In this document: piece after piece, positions 21,833 to 29,865 of the stretch
How the letters are laid out: each line of letters begins with the position of its first letter
Numbering within the stretch: position 1 is the stretch's first letter
Assembly (NCBI GenBank): GCA_018669975.1
Contig: JABHSK010000007.1
Location: forward strand, 1-64,000
Length of the DNA stretch: 64,000 bases
From: Candidatus Parcubacteria bacterium
GTDB lineage: Bacteria; Patescibacteria; ABY1; UBA1558; GWA2-36-10
Reading direction: 5' to 3'
The notes under the pieces: model-generated
What the model saw: only the letters and a program-made list of their open reading frames with translations
Told to the model about the DNA's origin: nothing
The model's database searches: none
Translations under genes and position numbers: made by a program

Positions 21833-23855
21833 ATTTGTTCAAAAATTGTTTTAGTAACTTGTTGGCCGTAGCTGGTCCTTTATTCCAATGAATTTTGACC
21901 CCTTGTTTTTCCATGCGTCGGAACCAGGTTAGTTGCCGTTTAGCATAGTGCCTAGTATTTTGCTTGATTTTATCAATGGCTTTTTCTAGGTTTATTTTTT
22001 TATCTAAATACTCTATGATTTCCCGATAACCAATACCTGATAGGGCAGGTAGTTTTTTGTTGGGGTATTTTTTGTAGATTTTTTTAACTTCATCAATTGA
22101 TCCGTCATCTACCATGCGTTCGACTCTGGTGTTTATTTTTTTGTATAATTTTTCTCGATTTGGATCAATGCCAAAGACGATAAAGTCGTATGGACATTCT
22201 CTGAGCTGAGGATTCGTCGGGTGTAGGTCATAGTTTTGTATAATTGAACAAATATATAGACCAGTGCCACCAGCGATGATTGGTAGCTTGCCCTTTATTA
22301 CAATTTTTTCAATAGTTTTAAAAGCGGTTTGTTGCCAGTTATAGAGATTAAATTCTTGATTAGGTCTAACGATATCAAGTAGATGATGGGGGATGCCCTG
22401 CATTTCTTGTTTAGTAATTTTGTTGCTGGCAATATCCATACCCTTATATATTTGGCGGGAGTCTGAAGAAAGTATTTCGCCGTTAAATTTTTTAGCTAAC
22501 TCTACGGCTAAGTCAGACTTACCCGCTGCGGTTGGTCCTAGTACTACGGCTATCTTCGGTTTTTTGTACAATTCAGCTTTATATCCCCAGTGCATGGTTT
22601 TTATTAATTTTACTTTATAAAACTCACCAACTTTCAGAGGCTGTTTAGTTTTTGTATGAGCAGCTATATAATTTGATAGTTTGCCGATGTTGAGGTAACC
22701 GCCCTCTGTTTTTTTGACAACATCTATTAACACTTCTCTGGTTTGTCCTAATAATTTTTTATTGAAGGCTGCAGATTGTTTTGATAGCAACGAATCTAGT
22801 TTTTGCCAGCGTAGTTTTTTTTCAGCTTTAGTGACGTCATCTTTATATAGTTTGGTTGCAGCTGTGCCAGTTCGAGCAGAGTATTGTGAAATATAAGCCA
22901 TGTTATATTTTATGTCAGTAAATAATTTAGCCGTAGCTTGAAAGTCTTTTTTGGTTTCAGAACAGAAGCCAACTATAATATCAGTAGATATAGTAATATC
23001 TGGCATGGCTTGGCGTATTTTTTTTATTAGCTTTTTGTAATGAGCTACAGTATAATGGCGGTTCATTTTTTTAAGAATCTTGTTTGATCCAGCTTGAACA
23101 GGCAAGTGTAGATAATCATTTAGATTTTTACATTCGCTCATAACTTTTATTAGCTTGTCGGACATATCGTAGGGGTGGCTGGTTAAAAATTTTAGCCAAA
23201 AGTTGTCACCTAAAGTATCAATTTTTTTTAATAGATCAGGAAAATTAATTTCACCTTTGATATCTCTTCCATAGCTATTTACATTTTGTCCCAACAAAAC
23301 AATTTCTTTATAACCCTGTTGGAGTAAACCTTCTACTTCTTTGATTATATGTTTAGCAGGTCGTGAAGTTTCTCGTCCACGAGTATAAGGGACAACACAG
23401 TAGGAGCAAAATTTATTACAGCCAGTCATAATTGGTACATAGGCTCTATAGTTTGACTGGTAATCAGGTTGAATATCAAAAAAATCTGGTAGAGCTAGTT
23501 TTTGTTGCGGTTTTATGTTCTGTAGATCGTCTGCTAGATTGTGCAGTTGCTTGATGTCTATAAATAAATCAAATTTATCTTGCAATTTTTTCTTATCTCT
23601 ATCTAAAACACAACCTGATAGCAAGGTTATTAGAGGTCGCTTTTCTTTGACTAGTTGCCAGTTGCGTAATTTGCCGTACATGCGGTCAGCAGCAGCTTGT
23701 CGCACAGAGCAGGCTATGACACCGATTAGGTCAGCTTGGGATTCGTCATCGGTTTCTTGGTAGCCGAGCTGTTTGAGAACAGCGGCTAGTCTTTCAGCAT
23801 CAGAATAGTTCATCTGGCAGCCAAATATAATCAAATGGAATTTCTTGGTTTTCAT
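21831..23855 (-). CDS. Fused MiaB-MiaA: methylthiotransferase plus dimethylallyltransferase
   Basis: One 674-residue frame carries two tRNA-modifying enzymes. Residues 1-430 are MiaB: the N-terminal cluster Cys in GCQMN (13), ACSVR (49) and SGCV (82), the radical SAM motif CNKFCSYC (146-153) and a TRAM-like end. Residues 431-674 are MiaA with P-loop GPTAAGKS (440-447), SSDSRQIYKGMDI, IAGGTGLYI and SGIGYREIIEY. MiaA adds isopentenyl to A37 of tRNA and MiaB then adds methylthio, so the fusion joins two consecutive steps. The MiaA half (244 residues) is shorter than usual (about 300), lacking part of the insert domain. No stop or frameshift separates the halves. Confidence 0.94.
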   Translation of the reverse strand: MKTKKFHLIIFGCQMNYSDAERLAAVLKQLGYQETDDESQADLIGVIACSVRQAAADRMYGKLRNWQLVKEKRPLITLLSGCVLDRDKKKLQDKFDLFIDIKQLHNLADDLQNIKPQQKLALPDFFDIQPDYQSNYRAYVPIMTGCNKFCSYCVVPYTRGRETSRPAKHIIKEVEGLLQQGYKEIVLLGQNVNSYGRDIKGEINFPDLLKKIDTLGDNFWLKFLTSHPYDMSDKLIKVMSECKNLNDYLHLPVQAGSNKILKKMNRHYTVAHYKKLIKKIRQAMPDITISTDIIVGFCSETKKDFQATAKLFTDIKYNMAYISQYSARTGTAATKLYKDDVTKAEKKLRWQKLDSLLSKQSAAFNKKLLGQTREVLIDVVKKTEGGYLNIGKLSNYIAAHTKTKQPLKVGEFYKVKLIKTMHWGYKAELYKKPKIAVVLGPTAAGKSDLAVELAKKFNGEILSSDSRQIYKGMDIASNKITKQEMQGIPHHLLDIVRPNQEFNLYNWQQTAFKTIEKIVIKGKLPIIAGGTGLYICSIIQNYDLHPTNPQLRECPYDFIVFGIDPNREKLYKKINTRVERMVDDGSIDEVKKIYKKYPNKKLPALSGIGYREIIEYLDKKINLEKAIDKIKQNTRHYAKRQLTWFRRMEKQGVKIHWNKGPATANKLLKQFLNK

Positions 23856-23891
23856 AGATAATATTGTAGCTATTTTTTAGCAGATAGTAAA

Positions 23892-23918
23892 GCGCGCGCC
23901 CGTAGTACGGGCGCGCGC
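23892..23918 (-). terminator. Strong GC-rich hairpin after the DUF5667-like gene
   Basis: GCGCGCGCCCGTA and its complement form a 12-pair stem. On the minus strand it is followed by TTTACTAT, so the T run is imperfect. Confidence 0.65.
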
Positions 23919-23932
23919 ATGTATATTTTTTA

Positions 23933-25162
23933 TTAACGATTAAAATCGCGCTGTTGTTGTGGTGTTAAGCTTGGGCTAGGTGCAGGAGGAGTAACATCTG
24001 TTCTCCTGTCTCTAATTTCTTTTAGCATAACAGGGTCGGTTCTAAATGAGTTTTCTAAACTACGTAATTTTTGTACATCGGTAGTAGCTTGTATTTTTGC
24101 TCTGACACCCTGACTTTGCTCTTCTAGTAAAGTCTTTACCTTGCCTTTAAGATTGTCAGGCACCTCTATTGTTTGTAAAAATCTCATGTATTCTGGATGA
24201 GTCCTAGTGTCAAATTCGTTTAAAAATTTTCTTTTTCCTTCATCACTTAAGTTTTCGAATCTTTGTCGTAATCTTTCACTGTAGCTCTGCGCAACATTGG
24301 AAATAGTATTTTTTACATTGCTGGGTAATTTTTCAGTTTCTTGTAATGTGTTAACAAATTTTTGTTTAACAACTGGGGCTAAATTAATTTTTTCAATGTA
24401 TTGTTCTACTTTGGCGGCATCTTCTGGTTTAGCATTTTTTAGTTTTTCAGCTAACCGTGCTCGAGCAGCATCTTTAACAGACTCTAGGTTGGCTTTAACA
24501 TCTTCTGGTACCACGTCTTCTAGTTCAGCTACGGTAGCTAAATTTTTAAATTGTTGTAATTTGCTGCCAGTATTTTTTTGTTCAATAACTTTTTCCAATC
24601 TAGCAGCTATTTGTTCTTTGTTGCTATTGTACCAACGTAGGGCGTTTTCCTTTCTAATGTTTTCTAATTTTTCTGCTACGTCAGTTGGAACCTTATCAGA
24701 CACTTCACGGAGTAATTGTAAATGGTCAAATTCGGTCTGGTCTACTTTTTCCATGATTGTGTTGCGCACCTCGGCGTTATTCTGTATACGGTTAGATAGT
24801 TTTTCTTTTATTTTTTTATAACGCTCTAGAGTTTTATTTAAGTGTTCAGTGGCATTGGGATTTTTGTTGATGATTTGTTTGGCCTCTAATAATAATTGGC
24901 TAGAGTATTTTTGTTCTTTGGTGGCTTTTTTGACATCGTCAAAAGTGAAAAACAAATCAACATTTCTTTTTACATTTTGCCACCAATAACCACCGTCACC
25001 TTCAGTGGTGCTAGGCTCTTCTACGTTTAATTTCATAGCAGTTATTTCATCAACTGCTAGTTCCTGACTAACTACACTTTCATCCTGAGCTTGAGCTAGA
25101 GGAGTTGCTATAAAAAACAAGCCCAATATAGCAGTTAGACTAATTAGTTTAAAAGTTATCAT
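23933..25162 (-). CDS. Secreted helical protein, DUF5667-like
   Basis: The 409-residue protein begins with a signal peptide (LISLTAILGLFFIATPLAQA, cleaved near residue 25) and is then almost wholly helical and charged. Repeating Leu/Lys/Glu segments (LEKVIEQ, LAEKLKNAKPED, then a Pro-rich end TPPAPSPSLTPQQQ) fit DUF5667-type proteins common in Patescibacteria. It is probably exported and may act at the cell surface; the function is unknown. AT-rich, single gene. Confidence 0.75.
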   Translation of the reverse strand: MITFKLISLTAILGLFFIATPLAQAQDESVVSQELAVDEITAMKLNVEEPSTTEGDGGYWWQNVKRNVDLFFTFDDVKKATKEQKYSSQLLLEAKQIINKNPNATEHLNKTLERYKKIKEKLSNRIQNNAEVRNTIMEKVDQTEFDHLQLLREVSDKVPTDVAEKLENIRKENALRWYNSNKEQIAARLEKVIEQKNTGSKLQQFKNLATVAELEDVVPEDVKANLESVKDAARARLAEKLKNAKPEDAAKVEQYIEKINLAPVVKQKFVNTLQETEKLPSNVKNTISNVAQSYSERLRQRFENLSDEGKRKFLNEFDTRTHPEYMRFLQTIEVPDNLKGKVKTLLEEQSQGVRAKIQATTDVQKLRSLENSFRTDPVMLKEIRDRRTDVTPPAPSPSLTPQQQRDFNR

Positions 25163-25223
25163 ATGTTTACTTTAATTATTATTTAGTAGTTTACTAAAAT
25201 AAATTATAGCATTTTTTGAGTTT

Positions 25224-26642
25224 TTATAAAACTTCGTTGTCGTGAGAGTTAGACTCTCTAATGCCTGAATTAGTGATACGAATAAATTCAGCATTTTTAC
25301 GTAGCTCTTCTAGGTTACGAGCATTACCATAGCTCATACCAGAGCGTAGACCACCAATATATTGATTGATAATATTTTGTACTGGGCCACGATAGGGGAC
25401 GCGAGCCTCTACGCCCTCGGGGGTTATCTCAGCTAACTTTTCTTTAGCATCAGGTCTAGATAGTGCAGCGGTGAGTGAGGCCATGCCACGAGAAATTTTG
25501 TGTTGTCTACCTCGATAAGTAATTACTGGGCCAGGTGTTTCTTTGGTTCCAGAAAATTGACCGCCCATCATAACAGTGTCTGCACCAGCAGCCAATGCTT
25601 TGACTAGATCTCCTGGTTGTTTGACACCACCGTCAGCATTCACTGGTATTTGATGTTTTTGGCAGACACGTGAAACATTGAATATGGCAGTTAGTTGAGG
25701 AATGCCAAAGCCGGTAGTTGTCCTGGTAGTGCAAATAGAACCAGGGCCAATGCCAACCTTAACAGCATCTACACCAGCTTTGATAAGGTCGCTAGCTGCT
25801 TTGGCGGTAGCTATATTGCCACCAATCAATTCAACACTTGGGTAGCGAGTCTTTATTTTAGCGATAGCATCCAATTCGTTATCTGAGTGTCCATGGGCAA
25901 TGTCCAGTACCAGTACATCAGCTTCGGCTCTAATCAAAGATTCTGCCCTAGTCATAAAATCATCACGTACACCAATGGCCGCACCAACCAAAAGTCGGCC
26001 TTTGCTATCTTTGCTAGCATTAACATTATTATAGTTTTTGACAATATCAGTAGCAGTAATTAATCCTTTGATTTTGAATTCGTCGTCAACTAAAGGTAAT
26101 TTTTCCACTTTATTATTATTCATTAGTTCACGAGCTTTTTCAGGGCCGATATTGTATGGTGCAGTGATTAATTGACTCTTTGGGGTCATTAATTCCCGAA
26201 CCAATGTTTTGTCATCTTTGGCAAAGATAGTGTCGCGATGTGTCAAAATACCTAAAAGAACCTGGCTATTATCAGTCACTAAAAAACTTTTGCAGTTGAA
26301 TTCTTTTATTTTTTCTTTGACTTCAGTTAAAGTATTTTGCGGGCTGACGATAAAAGGATTGTCAATTACAATATTTTGTTTTCGTTTTACTTTAGCTACC
26401 TCCTTAGCTTGGTCGTCAATACTACAAAAGCGATGAATAATACCAATGCCGCCAGCTAGTGACATAGCGATGGCCATTTGACTTTCCGTGACAGTGTCCA
26501 TATTTGCACTGACCAGAGGTATTTTAAGATTAATGTTACGAGATAATTTGCAGGCGGTATCCACTTCACGTCGTGATTGGATACTAGATTTTTTGGGCAC
26601 TAACAAAACATCATCGTAGGTTAGAGCTGTTTTGATGGTCAT
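25224..26642 (-). CDS. guaB: IMP dehydrogenase
   Basis: This 472-residue enzyme oxidises IMP to XMP, the committed step to GMP. It has the catalytic-loop Cys304 in GIGPGSICTTR, the flap region ISRGMASLTAAL, and a CBS pair (about 90-205) inserted in the barrel (FIVSPQNTLTEVKEKI and LMTPKSQLITAPYN). The barrel start TYDDVLLVPKKS is typical. No guaA is in the window. It is 18 bases downstream of thrS and probably cotranscribed, so the thrS T-box may affect it. Confidence 0.97.
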   Translation of the reverse strand: MTIKTALTYDDVLLVPKKSSIQSRREVDTACKLSRNINLKIPLVSANMDTVTESQMAIAMSLAGGIGIIHRFCSIDDQAKEVAKVKRKQNIVIDNPFIVSPQNTLTEVKEKIKEFNCKSFLVTDNSQVLLGILTHRDTIFAKDDKTLVRELMTPKSQLITAPYNIGPEKARELMNNNKVEKLPLVDDEFKIKGLITATDIVKNYNNVNASKDSKGRLLVGAAIGVRDDFMTRAESLIRAEADVLVLDIAHGHSDNELDAIAKIKTRYPSVELIGGNIATAKAASDLIKAGVDAVKVGIGPGSICTTRTTTGFGIPQLTAIFNVSRVCQKHQIPVNADGGVKQPGDLVKALAAGADTVMMGGQFSGTKETPGPVITYRGRQHKISRGMASLTAALSRPDAKEKLAEITPEGVEARVPYRGPVQNIINQYIGGLRSGMSYGNARNLEELRKNAEFIRITNSGIRESNSHDNEVL

Positions 26643-26659
26643 AGTTTTTTCAATATTAA

Positions 26660-28426
26660 TTACAAGAGTTCTAATTCACGATTTTGGATGTTTGTTTTTA
26701 TTTTTGAGATAAATTCTTTTTTATCTATATTTAATAAGTCTTGTTTACCACGCACTCTGACAGCCAATTGATCAGATCCCATTTCTTTATCACCAATGAC
26801 TAGTGTGTAAGGCATTTTTTCTTTAGCTGATTTACGTATTTTATTGCCGACTGTTTCAGCTGAGTCATCTACTTCAACACGAATGCTTTGTGTTTGAAAT
26901 TCTTCAGCTAATTTTTTGGAAAATTTTATATGACCTTCGCCAACAGTGATTATCTTGACCTGGGTAGGGGATAACCATAGGGGCATATTGCCAGAGTAAT
27001 GTTCGATAAGAAACGCTATAACCCTTTCTAGGGCGCCGACGGATGATCTGTGAATAACAATAGCCTTTTTTTCTTTGTTATTTTTGTCAGTATAGATTAG
27101 GTTGAATCTTTCTGGCATGACAAAGTCATATTGGACGGTAAAAGCTGTATCTTCTTTGCCCATGACATTTTTCATTTGAATATCTATTTTAGGACCATAG
27201 AAAGATGCTTCATCTGGTGCTTCCACAAAGTCGCGTTTCATATTTTTGAGAACTTGTCGTAAAACATCTTCGGCCTGATCCCACGCCTTGTCATCTTTAT
27301 AATATTTTTTATCATCTTGACGATTACCCAAAGACAGGCGGTAGCTGAAATCCTGACCAAATTTTAGACCAAAAGTATCAGAGATATACTCGATTAGGTC
27401 CAAAGCGCCGGCAACCTCTTGTTTTGCTTGTTCAACATCTGCACAAATAATATGCGCGTCAGCCAAACAAAAGCTACGAACCCTCATTAATCCAGACAAT
27501 TCTCCAGATTGTTCATAGCGGTATAATTTTGCTAGTTCGGCAATACGCATCGGTAGATCTCGGTAGCTTTTTGGTTTGCTTGAATATAGTTCAAAGTGGT
27601 GTGGGCATGACATTGGTCGGAGCATGAATTCCTCGTCATCAATTTTTATAGGAGCGTACATAGAATCTTTGTAGTATGGATAGTGCCCTGATTTTTTGTA
27701 TAAATCAATCTTGGCAATATCAGGAGTGTAGACATGTTGATAGCCACGTTTTATTTCTTCGTCGACTATAAAATTTTCTAGTTCTCTACGGATAGTCGCA
27801 CCCTTGGCAGTCCATAGAGGAAGGCCTTTGCCGACTACATCAGAAAAAGTAAACAGGTCTAGCTCTTTTCCTATTTTGCGATGGTCTCTTAGTTTGGCCT
27901 GCTCCAACATCTCTAGATGTGCTTCTAATTCTTCTTTATTTTCAAAGGCTACACCATAGATACGAGTAAGCATGGGATTTTTTTCGTCACCACGCCAATA
28001 GGCCCCAGCTACATGAGTTAGCTTGAAGGCATGGGGATTTATTTCAGATGTGTCTTTGACATGTGGTCCAGCACAGAGGTCAGAGAAATCACCAGACTCA
28101 TAAAAACTAATTTCTTCAGCTGCTGGTAAATCGTTTATAAGTTCAACTTTGAAATCTTCATCCTTAACTTTGTCTAGGGCTTGTTTTTTGTCCATGACAG
28201 TTTTGGTAAAGGCAGTTTTTTGTTGGATGATTTTCTTCATTTGCTTTTCCAACCTTGGTAAGTCTGTATCAGATAGTTTGTCTGGTAAAAGAAAATCATA
28301 ATAAAAGCCATTATCAATAGTTGGTCCAATACCTAGTTTGGTATCAGGAAATTTTTTGAGTACAGCCATAGCCATAATATGTGACAGTGAATGGCGTATA
28401 GCATCAATTTTTTCTTGTTTTGGCAT
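26660..28426 (-). CDS. thrS: Threonyl-tRNA synthetase without TGS domain
   Basis: The 588-residue class II synthetase has the editing domain at the N-terminus (AIRHSLSHIMAMAVLKKFP, zinc-like HxxxH, and FSDLCAGPHVKDT). The catalytic core contains RPMSCPHHF as zinc/active-site motif, motif 2 near RYEQSGELSGLMRVRSF and motif 3 near VGALERVIAFLIEH. An anticodon-binding C-domain follows. The usual N-terminal TGS domain of about 60 residues is absent. Expression is very likely controlled by the T-box leader at 28621-28443. Confidence 0.97.
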   Translation of the reverse strand: MPKQEKIDAIRHSLSHIMAMAVLKKFPDTKLGIGPTIDNGFYYDFLLPDKLSDTDLPRLEKQMKKIIQQKTAFTKTVMDKKQALDKVKDEDFKVELINDLPAAEEISFYESGDFSDLCAGPHVKDTSEINPHAFKLTHVAGAYWRGDEKNPMLTRIYGVAFENKEELEAHLEMLEQAKLRDHRKIGKELDLFTFSDVVGKGLPLWTAKGATIRRELENFIVDEEIKRGYQHVYTPDIAKIDLYKKSGHYPYYKDSMYAPIKIDDEEFMLRPMSCPHHFELYSSKPKSYRDLPMRIAELAKLYRYEQSGELSGLMRVRSFCLADAHIICADVEQAKQEVAGALDLIEYISDTFGLKFGQDFSYRLSLGNRQDDKKYYKDDKAWDQAEDVLRQVLKNMKRDFVEAPDEASFYGPKIDIQMKNVMGKEDTAFTVQYDFVMPERFNLIYTDKNNKEKKAIVIHRSSVGALERVIAFLIEHYSGNMPLWLSPTQVKIITVGEGHIKFSKKLAEEFQTQSIRVEVDDSAETVGNKIRKSAKEKMPYTLVIGDKEMGSDQLAVRVRGKQDLLNIDKKEFISKIKTNIQNRELELL

Positions 28427-28442
28427 ATTGTTGTTTAAATTG

Positions 28443-28621
28443 GGATAAAAAAACCCCAGACTACTTAAGTCTCGGGACCCAGTTTACACCAGGCGGTTCC
28501 ACCCAAGTTGTCCAAATATTACAAAAACTTGGACCACTTTTTTATTCAATTGACTTTAAATTTAGCTCTTTAGAGTCCCAATGGGGAGGATAGTTGGTGG
28601 CCATCCCAATCATTTAAAGCA
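28443..28621 (-). promoter_or_regulatory. T-box riboswitch of thrS
   Basis: The minus-strand leader contains GGGTGGAACCGCC (28505-28493), the T-box antiterminator signature, followed by a terminator (CCCGAGACT with AGTCTGGG, 28476-28455, then T). Upstream, a short stem I (GGAT/ATCC) carries GGCCACCAACT, with ACC as likely Thr specifier codon. Uncharged tRNA-Thr would favour the antiterminator and switch thrS on. Confidence 0.9.
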
Positions 28622-28627
28622 TTTATT

Positions 28628-28655
28628 ATTATAGCTTTTTTACAGAAAATGTCAA
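28628..28655 (-). promoter_or_regulatory. Promoter of the thrS T-box transcript
   Basis: Minus strand TTGACA (28655-28650), 16 bases, TATAAT (28633-28628). Confidence 0.85.
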
Positions 28656-28661
28656 AGTTTT

Positions 28662-28687
28662 AAAAACTCCCGGCTAGCCGGGAGTTT
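28662..28687 (-). terminator. Terminator of the 29818-28691 gene
   Basis: AACTCCCGGCT pairs with AGCCGGGAGTT, followed by T on the minus strand. Confidence 0.85.
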
Positions 28688-28690
28688 TGT

Positions 28691-29818
28691 TTATTCTATA
28701 ATAATGTGATCTTTTATTTTAGGCGCTGTAGTTATCCAGTTGGGAAAGAAGTTGACTTGTACATCTTCTACACCAAGTTGCTGGAGGTAATCTTTTATGC
28801 CAGCCTCATTTAGTCCAATAATTTTTTCTTTGTCTATGTCCCAATAGCGCCCGTCGGAATTGATAGTAGCATTGATTGAGGCCTCAATAACCGCGGATTC
28901 TTTTTCTAAGTCTATTTCTATAATTTTATAAACAAAATTTTCAGCATCAAGCTTGATTACTGACTGTGATTCTTTAAGTTCTTTGCCAAACTTTTCTTGT
29001 GAAATTTTATTCAAATCATCAGGAGAAAAAACCACACCGTAGGCTGATACTTTTTGAGTTAGACTTACTTCTTTAGTCTCAGTGCCCAGTGGAGTAAATT
29101 CAATAGTTTCGTATTCTAAAAATAATTGTTCATCTTGAATTTTAAGATTATCAGATAAAATATCATTTACAACTTTGAGTCCTTGCTCCCTAGCCTGTGT
29201 TTCTAGATTTTGTTTAACAGTGTCCAAATTTTCTTGGGTAACTAAGTATTTTGGTACACTTTGTAGTTTCATTCCATCCTTGCTTTCAGCGTAGACCATT
29301 TCCTGTAAACCTTCCCAAAGACCAGGAATGATAAATGTTGTAGCTTCGATTACAAATTGTTCTCCTTCTTGATCAGCTTCAGCCCAAACTTCTGCTTGTC
29401 CACCAACTGGAATCTCAACTCTGTCAGCGATGCGGTATAGTTTGTTATCAGAAGTTAATAGGCGAGTAGTAGCTATTAGAACTTGGTCGCGGGAATAATT
29501 ATTGTAAATAGTGACATAACCACCAGCTTTAGTGCTAGGCACTTCTTCTTGGTTGCTAGCCGTGGTGGTATTTAATTCAAATTCAACAGAAATTATTTTC
29601 CCTAATAGTATATCTGAAGACATTTCTTCAGTATTTTCAGATTGCATTTCTACTAGCACACTAGCTTGTTTTTCTTCTAGTACACTGTTTATGGTGATGG
29701 TTACTTTGGATAAAGCAAAATGTAGAATAACAAAAATGGCAACGATAGTTAGGAATAGAAAAAACCCGACTATTTTTACATATACATTACCTTTGTTTGG
29801 TTTAGTTCTTTTTGTCAT
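28691..29818 (-). CDS. Membrane-anchored surface protein, baseplate-J-like repeats
   Basis: This 375-residue protein has a basic cytoplasmic N-terminus (1-17), one transmembrane helix (about 17-38, IVGFFLFLTIVAIFVILHFA) and a large outside domain rich in beta strands. GGYVTIYNNYSRDQVLIA, VEIPVGGQAEVWAEADQEGE and FIIPGLWEGLQ resemble segments in Patescibacteria proteins annotated as baseplate J/gp47-like. Function unknown; a surface or envelope role is inferred. It starts 47 bases downstream of dnaE. Confidence 0.6.
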   Translation of the reverse strand: MTKRTKPNKGNVYVKIVGFFLFLTIVAIFVILHFALSKVTITINSVLEEKQASVLVEMQSENTEEMSSDILLGKIISVEFELNTTTASNQEEVPSTKAGGYVTIYNNYSRDQVLIATTRLLTSDNKLYRIADRVEIPVGGQAEVWAEADQEGEQFVIEATTFIIPGLWEGLQEMVYAESKDGMKLQSVPKYLVTQENLDTVKQNLETQAREQGLKVVNDILSDNLKIQDEQLFLEYETIEFTPLGTETKEVSLTQKVSAYGVVFSPDDLNKISQEKFGKELKESQSVIKLDAENFVYKIIEIDLEKESAVIEASINATINSDGRYWDIDKEKIIGLNEAGIKDYLQQLGVEDVQVNFFPNWITTAPKIKDHIIIE

Positions 29819-29865
29819 GATATTTTTTAATACTATTATATTATACCAAAAATATTTAAGCAGCG

